Counted from the first letter of the stretch, positions 33,171-44,642 are shown. The stretch: DNA of 64,000 nt from Undaria pinnatifida (GCA_012845835.1 JABAKD010000023.1:22130108-22194107), one strand, 5' to 3'. Numbers and translations are program-made. The notes: a model not told the origin generated them from the sequence alone.

Positions 33171-33673
33171 AAAACTATATACCTAGACCTCGCCCCCGTC
33201 GGACGTCTCGCTCGGCATATCCTCCCCCTCTCAGCCCTTCTCAGCCCGTAATTGCCGAAAAGAAAATTAGTTGCTGGGGAAAAGAACCGTCCCGAAGTTC
33301 CTTGCCTTCCGTGCTTTCCCTAGTCTCATTCTTACTTAAAACTATATACCTAGACCTCGCCCCCGTCGGACGTCTCGCTCGGCATATCCTCCCCCTCTCA
33401 GCCCTTCTCAGCCCGTAATTGCCGAAAAGAAAATTAGTTGCTGGGGAAAAGAACCGTCCCGAAGTTCCTTGCCTTCCGTGCTTTCCCTAGTCTCATTCTT
33501 ACTTAAAACTATATACCTAGACCTCGCCCCCGTCGGACGTCTCGCTCGGCATATCCTCCCCCTCTCAGCCCTTCTCAGCCCGTAATTGCCGAAAAGAAAA
33601 TTAGTTGCTGGGGAAAAGAACCGTCCCGAAGTTCCTTGCCTTCCGTGCTTTCCCTAGTCTCATTCTTACTTAG
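33171..33673 (+). repeat. Three identical-looking 167 bp tandem units just upstream of gene 1
   Basis: AAAACTATATACCTAGACC begins units at 33171, 33338 and 33505. All three read the same by eye through CGTCGGACGTCTCGCTCGGC, CCGAAAAGAAAATTAG and TTCCGTGCTTTCCCTAGTC. They end about 85 bp before the first coding frame of gene 1, so they probably include its promoter or 5' untranslated sequence. Confidence 0.9.
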
Positions 33674-33757
33674 CTCTCATTCTCTCATCTTTACTGCTTG
33701 CTCTGATATTTTTATTTTGCTTTTTCAGCAACTTCTTTTTTGTACTTTTACTTTTGA

Positions 33758-36283
33758 AGTTGGCCAATTGCTGGCGGTTGGGAGGGAATTGCCGTTGACG
33801 GCTGCAAACAATTTGAATTTGAAATTTGCCGGATCGGCAATAACAATTTGAAGTTGAAATTTGCGAAGCGGACCAAGGCTAGTGCGGGAGGAGGCTCCGC
33901 CAACAGTGGGGGTGGTGGAGGTTCAGGATCAGGCGTGTGGAAGCTGGTCGGGCAAGAACGGGACTCAGCTTCTTCGGGCAATCCTGATTGGCCGTGCCCG
34001 AGCAAGGGTTGTGACGGCTTCCTCATCGCACGAAATAGGAAAAACAGGAGTTCCCAGTACGCTGTCTGCGACACCTGCAGGAGTGACGAGCCTTCCACGT
34101 GCCAAGCTTTTCATGTAACCTTAACAAGAAGCACTGGGGAAGCGGCGACAACCCTCGTGTGTGTGACTGGTGTGACGCGGACACCTGTGATTCACCTTCG
34201 ATCGGCGTCCCTAACGAAGGAGCTGAGAGCTTGACGAAACGTGAGTTTCATTTCTTCGTGTTGTTGGAATTTGATGTTTGCTGTCAGCTACTATGCTACT
34301 GAATCTGATGATGTTGAGAGTTTCCCGTTGTCAGTGTGTTCAGCGCCGTGCGACATAGGTAAAACACCAGATGTTAACGCCCTGTATTTTCGGTAGTGCT
34401 GCGTTGAGTGTTGGCTGAGTGTGCAGCAAGTTGTGCGCAATAGACTACCAGTATGTGGTTTTGGGTGTTGGTGAACTCAAGCGAATCCTGCTTCCAATAA
34501 TGATGCACATTGAAATTTACATTGTTTGACCTTGTGTGTCTGTCTGCAACGTCTGCTGTAGCATGTGTGTGCTACACCAGCGTGGTCGAACTACCACACG
34601 GTGTGGAAGCTGTGCTTGGGGACGCGTAGCCTGAACAAACTCAAGTTCGCCTTGGTGGTCACGGAGGGCAGTCCCGTCGTCGGGGTAAGCATGTTGTACT
34701 AGTTGTCTACGCAGTTGTGTGCTGTGATTTCTTTTTCATGCGTACAAACACACTTTTGCATGTACGAGTACGTGTACGGGGCAGTCCCGTCATCGGGGTA
34801 TAAGCGGGAATTGTACAAGTACTCAGGTCTACGAGTAGGCCTATGCAGTGACGCTACTGTGTGATGCGATTTCTTTTTCATACGTACAGCCAAACACACT
34901 TCATGTATGTACGACTACGAGTACGGCGCAGTCCCGTCATCGGGGTAAGCGGGTGTTGGACAAGTGGTCCATGCAGTGACGCTTTGTGCTGTGATATAAA
35001 CACGTTTTGGATGTGCGACTACGACTACGTGGTATCTATACATGTAAGACGCAATGAAAACGGGAAAGTGTCATCACAGGGGTCAGCCAGGGTTGTAAAA
35101 ATGGTCCATGCAGTGATAAATAACACAGCAGCATGATAACTCAGCACCAGTCGCAGTACACACTGGAGGTTGATATATAGCAGTAAACAGAAGCTGAAGT
35201 TAACCTGGGTGATGCTGGAGAGCAGTCCCGTGATTGGGGTTAGCGAGTTGTTCATGTAGTGACGCGGTGTACTACTACACTGTTACTCATTTTTCATGCA
35301 ACCACATGAACTCTTTGTATTAACGAGTACAAGTAGGGTGCGCAACCTCTTCAGGAATCGCAGTACACGTCGGTCGTAATAGTGTTGATAGCAGCAGTAA
35401 TAGAGTAGTACCGAACAATATATACAGCAGGTACTGTCTCTTACCCTTCGTTGTCGGTATTCCGCCGGTAGGCCTTATATAGCAGTGTACCGGGGTTTAC
35501 GCTTACCAGTTGCGACTGTGAATCCCGTTCGTTCCTGTCCCAGTGGTGGTTTCATAGGTGTTAGCAACGTTGTGGTACCAGGCAGGGCTTTGCCCATAAA
35601 CGACCGCATTCATTACAACAGTGTTAAATTGTACGACTTCCTTTCAAACTTTGGAAATCGACGACAGCTACGTGGCCTTACTACTTTGAACATTCACTGA
35701 ACGCAAGGTATTCCCATCCGTTGTTGTCGTTTGCAGAATCCCTGCGAAGCAGCCGCCGAGGGCCGCCAAGTCGGCGAGGACATAAACACGAAGTGCACCG
35801 GCGACATCAAGGTCGGTGACCTCCTGAAGAAGGCAGGCGACCACTTGCTCGATATACATCCCGCATTCCATTCCCACGGTGCCACGAGGGCGTTCGACAT
35901 CGAGGTACGTTCTACTCTTATCTTGCGTCCTGTGTGTCACGAGTCGAGACATCCATGTCTCTTGCTCAAGACTAGGGGATGGCGTGCGGATATAGTCTAT
36001 GAAGTGCGGCTCTTTTTCCGAGTACCAAGAGCAAGTACAACAATACCACAACAATTACTAACAACGAAAGGAGCTCCAATAATTTGGATGGTTACGACGT
36101 CTGCTGGAGAGAAGTACCAATACTTTTTTACGCATACTTATCGACGTCCTCCCGCCATGCTTCAACGTTTGTGGACAGATCCACAAGATCATCGACAAAA
36201 AACAAGAGTGCAAGGTGCTGGGTACCTCCGCTGAGGAGGAAGAGTCCAAGCAAGCCTGCATGCTCCTTCGGAAGCAATGTTGA
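33758..36283 (+). pseudogene. Gene 1: cysteine-rich putative zinc-binding protein, four exons, paralogue of the 62892 gene
   Basis: Exons fit 33758?-34240, 34581-34684, 35737-35904 and 36179-36283 (TGA at 36281). Introns begin GTGAGT, GTAAGC and GTACGT and end CAG, CAG and ACAG, and the reading phases agree (1, 0, 0). The first exon has a glycine/serine-rich start, then two cysteine pairs (WPCPSKGC, YAVCDTC) and, later, STC and RVCDWC, which look like zinc ribbons. Exon 2 (104 bp) encodes WSNYHTVWKLCLGTRS and aligns with the exon at 63755-63858 of gene 2. The C-terminus is lysine/glutamate rich with three cysteines. Two oddities: no ATG is visible in the first frame before a stop at 33755, and the frame shifts by one base near 34104 in a T run. 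The function is unknown. It may be a decayed copy, have an unseen first exon, or carry a sequencing error. Confidence 0.6.
34668..35245 (+). repeat. Repeated exon-2 end plus splice-donor units in gene 1 intron 2
   Basis: The end of exon 2 with its donor (GGCAGTCCCGTCGTCGGGGT, 34668) recurs as near copies at about 34780, 34929 and 35221, three of them still followed by a GT-A-AGC-like donor. The intervening intron DNA (GTGATTTCTTTTTCAT-CGTACA, ACGAGTACG) is repeated too, with a ~110-150 bp period. Confidence 0.7.
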
Positions 36284-36928
36284 CAGCACGTTCTTTATAG
36301 AACGTTAAGTTGTGGTTTATTATACCAGCATCGTTTTTTGAGAACTATGCCTAAATGCGTGCTCTTCGTCTTTCAGGAATACAAATGTACTTCACATGTT
36401 TGCGGTGTGTGCGTTCAAGTTCCTGCTTCCAGCATGTTTTTTTTGGCACTGCGCTCCTTTACATCTTAAGTAGTAGTTTTCCTGTCTCTATCCTTGACAA
36501 GCGCGTGCCTGGTGTTTCGGGTCTGCGATAAGTTGTTATTGATGATCGACTCAGAGAGAGCTATTAATAAGAAGTGTACAGGTGCTACCTGAGAGGTGGA
36601 AGGATATGCCAAGCAAGTCCTCCGACGTGCCCATCATGGACTGGGCGAATGGATGATAATAACAAACTCATAATCATAATCGTCTCTATCCTGTACCGTT
36701 GTACTATATATGGACCTCTTGGCATTTTCAAGTCGCCAGTTGCTCCATTTGTGCTTCTTTTCCGCCTTCCTACTGAATGTCCATTCCTCCTTCCGCAAGC
36801 GTAGCGGGCGGCGCCCAGCCGCCCGCGAGCGAAGCCCTTGTATATACATATTTTACTTGTCTTCATACCGGTGACTCCACTACCTCACTACTGTTCGCTC
36901 AACGGGTGAGCCCTCTACCCTTCGTAGG
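36284..36928. other. Gene 1 3' flank, no further gene
   Basis: AT-rich sequence, probably gene 1 3' untranslated region at first. 36798-36835 holds a GC-rich inverted repeat GCGGGCGGCG-CC-CCGCCCGC ending GCGAAGCCCTTGTATATAC, a phrase seen at several repeat ends in the window. Confidence 0.45.
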
Positions 36929-37525
36929 GATCAACAAACACTTTTACACGCACAACTTCCACACTCCTGCGTTTAATGCGTGAAAACTATTGTACCAATG
37001 TACTACGCAACTACCTGTAACGAGGGGGAATATGGTGGACATCCAGTACAGAAGGGGAGCCACACAGGCAGGAGAGCTTGGTCTCGCCGCCAGAGGGACC
37101 GCCCGATCGGTCCGCTACCGGCGCCCGGTCGCTCGGTCGCTCCACGTCGGTCTTTGAGCTGTGATAGATATCATCCGACACCCTGAGAATTCAACCGTGA
37201 CTGTGCACGACCTCACGTTTCAACCCATGCCTCCCCACAGCATGCCAGCTTGCGTCACCCCCACCCCACTCCCCGAGGTAATGATATTCGATATGAAAAT
37301 CGTGAGAATCGCAAGTTTTGACGAACGCCAGAAATATGGACGTCGCGCTTCGTGACACATAAAAAGACGTTTTTTTAACCAGGGTATAACGTTAATCCAC
37401 AACTATGTGTTGCTCACGCAAGGTATGACTCACATACTACCGCGGGATGGCGATTGGACATTCTTCCCCTTTGGCATGCCACCTTGCGTCACCCCTTGGG
37501 CAACACCTCCCACTCCCCTAAGGAA
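36929..37525 (+). repeat. ~590 bp direct repeat, copy 1
   Basis: Matches 38984-39565: CAGGAGAGCTTGGTCTCGCC, GGACCGCCCGATCGGTCCGC (itself palindromic), CATATGAAAATCGTGAGAATCGC-type core and GGCATGCCACCTTGCGTCACC. Overall similarity is about 90 percent by eye. Confidence 0.85.
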
Positions 37526-38983
37526 AAGCGCGCACCCGGAGCCTCGCCCTCACCCTCGCCCCGTGCCCCGCGCGGCGCGCTCCCGAAGCCGAAAAACTAG
37601 CGTCAGTTTCACGGGGACGCCCCTCCCCCCCCCCGGACTGTGGGCCGAAGACATTTAAAAAAAAAAAAAAGTTCGGCACAAAATAAAACACCCCGCCTCT
37701 CGTCAACACGAACGAGATCATGCGACCCCCACACTCTACGAAAATCCGCACACGATAATATGCGCAGCATCGAGCATGGTTCCGGACACCACGAAAAACT
37801 CGCCTTCTCGGGCTCAGCAGCACTGCTGTGCTCAGCAGCACTGCTGTTGTCCACCGGGCACTCTTCGCGCGAGCGTGCCGGCACGTTCGTTCGAGCTGAA
37901 GGCGGGGAGCAGGTTGGAGGGAGGGGAGGGGCTTCTGTCGCGAAGGAACTCTGCCCGGGTTGCCCCCACAAGGTACCGCACATCATGATAAAATAAAGCA
38001 CATGCTACCGTATATTTCCGTCCATAGACGTCCAGATACGCAATGCAAACCCTATTTTTAGAACCGGTGAAGCTACTCAGACGCCGTGACCACAGCCTCA
38101 AAGACCTTTCCCAGGTCAAACGCGCAGTGGGGGACGAGTCTCCTCGACCCAGAGAGGCCGGGGCTGCCGATTTTCGTCGCAGTTTAACGCATTTCGGTCG
38201 AGCAAGGGCAACGGGAACTGTGGCGTTTGTTGTGGCGTGGAGCACGAAAAAATATAACGTTTTGTCTCGGAATATAATGAACAGTTTGGTATTAACATCA
38301 ATATAGAAACGATCTTTACATTCCCATACATTCGTCGTGCTGGACTGCTCACGAGCACGGCCACGAGTCAAACCGCCAATAGCATCAATAGTCAGCTCAG
38401 TACGTGATAGTGCAGTACAGAGCAGCAGACTCACACCAAGGTTGAGCAGCGGTTCATGTGTTATCTTTGATTTTTGCCTTCCATTGTGTTTTCCATTTGA
38501 CCTAGTGCTGCTGTGAAGGGATTGTTGCTGCTGCACGATGTTGTTACCGTATATGACAGTGTATAACACCTTCCCTGGGATGAAACGCTGAGCCCGTTTC
38601 CTCCGAAACCAGCGCGGTACGAATAACAACGGTGGCGGCTTTGGGAGGATGTCGTCCAGATATTTCCATAGACGTGTCGCTCGGCGTTAAGACTCTACCG
38701 GTCGTCGAAAAATCGGTAAACGAAACTCGTCCGAGGAGGTGTGTTATACACCGCCACATACGGTACTCCTTTGCTGTGTATATATCACATACATGCTATT
38801 TTTTTAGGGGCTCCGCATGGGTGGCGGTGATTTTGTTCGCATTTTGAATGGCGTCCTTTTTTAATTTCTGCCTTTTGTTCCCAACATTGTTACATGTATA
38901 CAATGTGTGTGATGCATCAGGGTTTTGGTGACGATCGTTCTTTCATTTCATTCTTCTTTTTCCGATATTTCTATTTTTTTCAA
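37526..38983. other. Spacer between the two direct repeats, no supported gene
   Basis: The longest frame is 38629-37832 on the minus strand (265 codons). It has no recognisable domain, overlaps frames on the plus strand, and contains CAG-type repeat translation. I do not call it a gene. A 14-base A run lies at 37658. Confidence 0.4.
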
Positions 38984-39565
38984 TAAATACTTTTACACAC
39001 ATAACTCCCACTCCTGCGTTCAAATGCGTAGAAAGTACCTGTAACGAGAGGGAATGTGGTGGACATCCAGTAGAGAAGGGGAGCCCACACAGGCAGGAGA
39101 GCTTGGTCTCGCCGCCAGAGGGACCGCCCGATCGGTCCGCTACCGGCGCCCGGTCGCTCGGTTGCTCCACCTCGGTCTTTGAGCTTTGATAGATACCGTC
39201 CGACACCCTGAGACCTCGACCGTCACTGTGTACAACCTCACGTTTCAACCCATGCCTCCCTACAGCATGCCAGCTTACGTCACCACGCGGGGAACACCCC
39301 ACTCTCCGAGGTCGTGGTATTCGATATGAAAATCGTGAGAATCGCAAGTTTTGACGAACGCCAGAAATATGGACGTCGCGCTTCGCGACAAAAAAAAACT
39401 TGCGTTTTTTCACCAGGGTAAAACGTAAATCCACAAATATATGTTGCGTACGCAAGGTATGATCCACATACTACCACGGGATGGCGATTGGTCATTCTTC
39501 CCCTGTGGCATGCCACCTTGCGTCACCCCGCGGGGAACACCCCCCACTCCCCGAAGGGGAGCCTT
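38984..39565 (+). repeat. ~590 bp direct repeat, copy 2
   Basis: Second copy of 36929-37525, immediately followed by copy B of the 22780 segment. Confidence 0.85.
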
Positions 39566-39569
39566 GTAT

Positions 39570-41390
39570 GTATACGTATAATTGTTATTTTTTTTTCTCT
39601 TCGGACACATCCCTTCGAGCTCGCACCTTTATCCGAAACGCTAGGGGGAGTGGACACAATTGGACCGTTGGGGCCACGTCACCGGAGGTTTAGGCGCGAT
39701 CCGTGCAGTGTGTCGAGCCTTTTAAACGTGTTTGGCCTTGGGCACGAATAAGGCAAACCCCCGGGTTTCCGCAACATCCAGCATCGTGCGCGCGTACAAA
39801 CGGAATACCTTTCTCAAGGTATTATACCCTTTGCGCGCGTACCAGACCCAGAGGTAACATTTACATTCGGTCTGTTTTTTGCCCTCTCATGAACACAGCC
39901 ATGAGCACAGCCAACACGCAGAGAGTACAACAACGTCAAAAACTGCCGCCCAGCAACACCACCGGCAGGTAACACCGTGCATGTGTGGCACACCCATCTG
40001 CGCCGTACTGCTGTGGCTACTGCTGTGGCTAGTTGATTTTTTCGGGGCCTGCTTCGTATATGTAATCGATTACCTGTCTTTTGCTGCTGTTGTGGGCGGC
40101 ATAGCCATTCTGGACTAAAATGTTAGGACCGTTTGGATTTGAGACTTTTGCATCAATGGTCCTTATTACATTATATTTTCGATAATGAATTTGTGTTTCT
40201 TCCCCCCCGCGAGCACACACCCAGCCATGTGTAGACAACAACATTGAACATGCAGGTAAAACAGAAAACGCTACAACCGTGCCCAGCAGCACAGGCAACA
40301 CCAGGCAACATCATCATGCGCGTGTGGCATACCCATACGTGGTGTACTGTGCTACATACAGCAGTACAGCAGTATAAGTACAACCGCAAACAAATGGTTT
40401 GGTTGGTACTTGAACTTCGCTAGGCAAAGCAAATTCTCGAGGAGACGATTTTCAATCGGACGACAATAAAAAAACAACCCAGTGTGATTTTTCTTGACTA
40501 AAAAAAGCAAACAGCAGTGGATATAGGCGCTAATGCTCCATGAGGGAGGGCCTCTCGATCTCAGCGACAATATAGAAGCCCTACAATTCCTCATTCCGCG
40601 CGCTTTCTGCGACGAGCTGGTGGTGAAGGGGGATGATTTCCATCTTGGCGTGGATCACTCGTCGTGAAGTTCAATATCTGGCTCAGCAAGGCAAGAAGAC
40701 TACCTATTCTGAAATGGCCGATTCCCTTACGGAACAAAAAAAAAACCATTAAAACCAACCACGATAGGAAGACCGCGCACGGAACAACTACAACTGCTGT
40801 TTTTTTGTTGCCGGTTGAAAATCCACCTTTCGTCCATTTATTTTTCACCACGCAAATTATCAAGGCTTTTCACGGGTCATGACCAGGCCCGCGGGTCGGA
40901 TCAGGAGGTTTTCAAAACCTCGCGGGTCGAGTCGGGTTGGGTCAGGGGGTGTTTGGGAACCTCACGGGTCGGATCGGGTCGGGTCAGGAAGTTTTCAAAT
41001 CTCGCCGGTCGGGGCCGGGTCACCCTGACTCGATCCGACCCACCAGAAGTGACCTGACCCGTGAACAGTCCTTCTCAATTTTTAGTGCATAAGAGTCGCC
41101 CGTACAAAAAGTCCTCATCGTGCGAGTGCTCGTGCTGGACACGTACTGATGGGATTTTGCCACTTCTTTACGGTTCTCCATCACGACTGGGAGAGAGCAA
41201 ACCGTCCCCGGGAGGGCGCCTCCCCACACTCCGCTTCTCGAGCTGCGGACAACAACATACATTTCACCACCACCAGGTACATCTTATTTGCCCACAGGCA
41301 GTCAGATGTTGGATGCTTGGATTTCGTTCTTGCGCAACTCCCACCTCCCGGAGGGGAACCTTGAACCTTGTGTAGAGTATAACGGACTGC
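39570..41390 (+). repeat. Duplicated segment, copy B
   Basis: Collinear with 22780-24960. It lacks the 554 bp insert of copy A and instead carries the short GGGTC-rich element at 40862-41073. Confidence 0.75.
40862..41073. mobile_element. GGGTC-rich inverted-repeat element (short, 212 bp copy)
   Basis: Ends AAGGCTTTTCACGGGTCATG and, inverted, AAGGACTGTTCACGGGTCAG. Copy A of the surrounding segment has an uninterrupted site (near 24650), so this is an insertion. The interior is GGGTCG/GACCC repeat with GGCCCGCGGGTC. No coding capacity: a MITE-like relative of 11698-12811. Confidence 0.75.
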
Positions 41391-41690
41391 TGTATGTATA
41401 CCTATTGCCCGAACCAATAGAATGGTGGATCATCCATCGATACTTATTGCCCAAACCAACATAACGGTGGCATATATTTCACCACCACCAGGTACATCTT
41501 ATTTGCCCACAGGCAGTCAGATGTTGGATGCTTGGATTTCGTTCTTGCGCAACTCCCAACTCCCGGAGGGGAACCTTGAACCTTGTGTAGAGTATAACGG
41601 ACTGATGTATGTATACCTATTGCCCGAACCAATAGAATGGTGCATCATCTATCGATACGTATTGCCCAAACCAACATAACGGTGGAACGT
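41261..41690 (+). repeat. 215 bp tandem duplication
   Basis: ATTTCACCACCACCAGGTAC begins at 41261 and 41476, and the following ~200 bases, including CAGGCAGTCAGATGTTGGATG and CTCCCGGAGGGGAACCTTG, repeat with about five differences. The first part is the end of copy B. Confidence 0.85.
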
Positions 41691-42260
41691 CTATCGATAT
41701 CTACCTAATGGTCAAATCAATAGAATGGTGGAACGTCTACGATACCTATCTGTAGAAATAACATGTTTCGTGAAACAGCTATCGAAACCTATCGGACAAA
41801 CCCATAGGTTCCGCCTCTCAGTGTCAATATACTATTGCCGGAACAGTACCGTCCTGGAAATGTCTATCGATACCTATTTATTTGACCAATGCGTTCAGGT
41901 AAACAGGTATAATAGGCTATTGGCCGAACAGTATATCCGTGAAGATACCAATCGATACCTTTTGTCGACCGCAAATGGGCTAAGAAAAGTACCTATACCT
42001 ATCGCGGGCAACATTAGGCCTCCTACTGGAATAGGATCCTATCGATTGTCTACCGACCTGGAACCTATTGTCCAGGGTGTGCTTTTACGTATACGTACCA
42101 CGTACCTGTTCAACTTTAGGTAGACGCGGCACCCATCGATACCTATCGCGGGCAACAAGAGGACGCCTATTGGAATAGGATCCTGTCGATTGCCTATTGA
42201 CCTGGAACATATTGTCCATGGTGTGATTTACGTATGCGTATCACGTACCTGTTCAACTTT
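41640..42260 (+). repeat. TATCGATACCTATTG minisatellite and ~146 bp tandem pair
   Basis: TCTATCGATACCTATTGCCC-like phrases recur about every 45 bases to 41960. Two ~146 bp units follow (CCTATCGCGGGCAACA, GGAATAGGATCCT-TCGATTG, GTTCAACTTTAGGTAGACGCG), each ending in a TATTGTCCA-GGTGTG phrase like the element end at 16137. Confidence 0.7.
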
Positions 42261-42845
42261 AGGTAGACGCGCTGAATTTATTTACGACAACTACAGCAGT
42301 TCATCCAGCTGTCCCGCACACACAAGAAGAGCTCGCTCGCACACAACACAACCCCAACACTACACAACCACACGAATACAGCACTGATGCACCATCCAGC
42401 TGCGGTAGAGGCGGCGCTCAGACCTGAAAACGGGAGGGAGTGCGCCCACATGGCTAATTGACCATACTCTGCTGCTGAAAGGGCACCGGTATCTTGAAGC
42501 GCGAGATTCGCACTGAATAAAGTACCGAGTGCTGTTCAAACAGCAACATCGCATGCTTCGTACAACAGACGATTTTATGCTGTTAACACCAGCACTCAAT
42601 TCGATGAGGATGGCCCCATGGGTCATAGTTTTGGCTGCATTGACTAGCACCAGCGGCATGTTCGTGTATTGTCTGCTCTCTCTTCTGGCTGTCCAGTCTA
42701 CCGGGCGTTCGTAGCTGCGGTTGTCGCCATGGTCTCGCTTCTTGCTTTGGCTGTTCGTCTTCTGCTTTTGAAACGTAGATGCATGTTTTGCCGAGAAAGA
42801 GCTACAACGAGCCTCTGTACACGATTTTTATGCTCATGTTTCCCC
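42261..42845. other. No supported gene
   Basis: Overlapping 60-99 codon frames on both strands without domains. Confidence 0.4.
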
Positions 42846-43098
42846 GGGGTGAGCTATAGGCGATAGCTCATCTGCACATGTTTCCCCGACTTGAGCTATA
42901 GGTGATAGCTCATCTGCACGTGTTTTCCCGGCTTGAGCTATAGGCGGTAGCTCATCTGCACACTTTCAACCGGGGTGAGCTATAGGAGCTACATGAGCTA
43001 CACATGTTTTCCTCGGCTTGAGCTATTGGCGGTAGCTTATCTGCATATGTTTTGGGGGCTTGAGCTCCACTCGATAGACGAGCTAGCTCATGATCTGC
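42846..43098 (+). repeat. Palindromic minisatellite array 3
   Basis: Five to six units of the TGAGCTATAGGCGATAGCTCATCTGCAC type, the same as at 2435 and 4144, about 40 kb away. Confidence 0.85.
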
Positions 43099-43790
43099 CC
43101 GACGTGTGAAAAAATGATCACAAAATAACTTACAGCAGTCTGCAGCAGCAAGCAGTATCATCATGATACTCAAAGCTGCAGCTAGCCGCGTTTGGGTGAT
43201 CCCAAACAAACGATGCGAGTTCGCGCAACACGTTGCTGCAGCAACGGCGACTTCCGCAGCCAGAACATGAGCGCCTTCTGAGGTGCCCAGTCAGAGCACT
43301 AGTGCCATCATCACAGCCAACTCCCTCCCTCCCATGCTCCCCACGCATGGACACTCCTGCATGGAACGCGTATGTAGCTAGGCGGATAGGCTCGACGAAG
43401 TCATGACCACAGACAGTCGATTTCTCATCTCTAGAAACTTAAACTCACGCAGCAGACACCACCACCACCACCACCAGCAGAAGCAGCGGCGGCGCAGGGG
43501 GGCTGGCGGTGGCGTTGGACGCTTCGGCGACAGTGCTGTGGTATAGCGGCGAAAATTCAGCTCCAAGTGCGACACGAAATCTGCTGACGTAGAGAGCAGC
43601 AGAGTTTGCTGGGAAAAGACGAACGGCAGCAGCAGCAGCTGATGGAGCATTTGCAGGCTATAGCCCAAAAATAAACGAAAGGCCCAACAGCAGGCCCGCC
43701 AGCAGACAAAAACATTATGAAAGCCCCGCCCGCAAAAGCCTTGCCGGCCAGCCGCATCGGATTCGTACTTAGTTCTATACACATGGTGGG
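43099..43790 (+). repeat. Complex repeat unit 4 (shortened)
   Basis: Third block (CGATGCGAGTTCGCGCAACACG to CACGCATGGACACTCC), one GGCTGGCGGTGGCGTTGGACG block as at 19264-19690, then the GGCCCGCCAGCAG end block and CAGCCGCATCGGATTCGTAC. Confidence 0.65.
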
Positions 43791-44165
43791 TTCATGGGGA
43801 GGGTGTTGGTGGACTTTTTTTCTGCTGTGCTGTGCTGTACTACTGCTGTACTGGTACCAGGTACTATGATACGCCCTGCTCTAGTACAGGGCGGCACCGT
43901 CGTCGACCGCCCGCCGTCGCCCCATCGGTCGCTCACCCGCCGTCGATCGCCGGCCGTCGCTCGCCGGCCGTCGTTCGCCCGCCGTCGCTCGCCCGTCGCC
44001 GCCGCCGTTGTGCGGCCTTTGGCCACCCTCGTCGCTCGTCCGCCGTCGCTCGCGATCGAACGACGGCCGTGCTAAGCTTACCTAGCGTTTTGGTCGCGCG
44101 GATCTTTGGGGCGGTTGGCTGTTCGCGTTTGCGAGGTAGGAAGCACTTCCTGGTGGGATCGAGGT
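43791..44165 (+). repeat. CGTCGCTCGCCC-type GC-rich minisatellite
   Basis: 43795-43880 is one unit of the 20831-21084 repeat. 43890-44060 is a degenerate CGTCGCTCGCCCGC tandem repeat, continuing briefly at 44360-44405. Frames through it on both strands are arginine/proline rich and not credible. Confidence 0.7.
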
Positions 44166-44166
44166 A

Positions 44167-44205
44167 CCCTAGCCCTAACCCTAACCCTAACCCCAACCCC
44201 AACCC
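44167..44205 (+). repeat. Interstitial telomere-like tract (CCCTAA)n
   Basis: Three perfect CCCTAA units followed by degenerate CCCCAA units. The complementary strand reads TTAGGG, the telomere repeat of many eukaryotes, including brown algae. Confidence 0.75.
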
Positions 44206-44642
44206 GATCCCAAAACGGGCCAGAAACGCGGCTGCGCCAGTTTTCGAAAATTATTTATTATGCTGCTCTGCGGACCACCACATAGCCCTCGGCCAATGAA
44301 AGAGCGTAAAATCTACCCTCCAAGATCCGCGCGGCCAGGAAGCGAAGTCTGCTGGCGGTGCTCGCTCGCTCGCTCGCCTGCCGTCGTTCGATCGCCCGCC
44401 GCCACTCTTGTGCACACTACAAGAACGAGCGCTGCCTAGTCTTGTCCCAATTAACCCAAACAAATCTTTGTCACAACTTGAACCTGCAGCGCCCACTCTA
44501 CTTGACTACGTGCTTCGCTCGCAGGTCAACAACTACGAACTGGGCAAGGTCAGGTGTATCTCAAGGCTATCCCATTGTTACGGGCAGATTCCTTCCGTAC
44601 GTGCAAAACTTGGCATTTTCCCGTGCCTCGATAATACTTCTT
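44206..44642. other. No supported gene
   Basis: A 125-codon frame runs into the adjacent SINE fragment. 44510-44525 has a GCTCGCAG followed by GT, but no gene model results. Confidence 0.35.

Noticed and set aside
33636-33851. Small hydrophobic protein upstream of gene 1 (possible signal peptide)
   Set aside because: It is in a different frame from the cysteine-rich exon, and joining it would need an intron with no convincing sites.
37832-38629. 265-codon minus-strand gene
   Set aside because: No domain, translated CAG repeats, overlapping plus-strand frames, and GC-rich composition that favours chance open frames.
43832-44299. Arginine/proline-rich protein across the CGTCGCTCGCCC block
   Set aside because: All frames of this GC-rich minisatellite are open; no coding preference visible.
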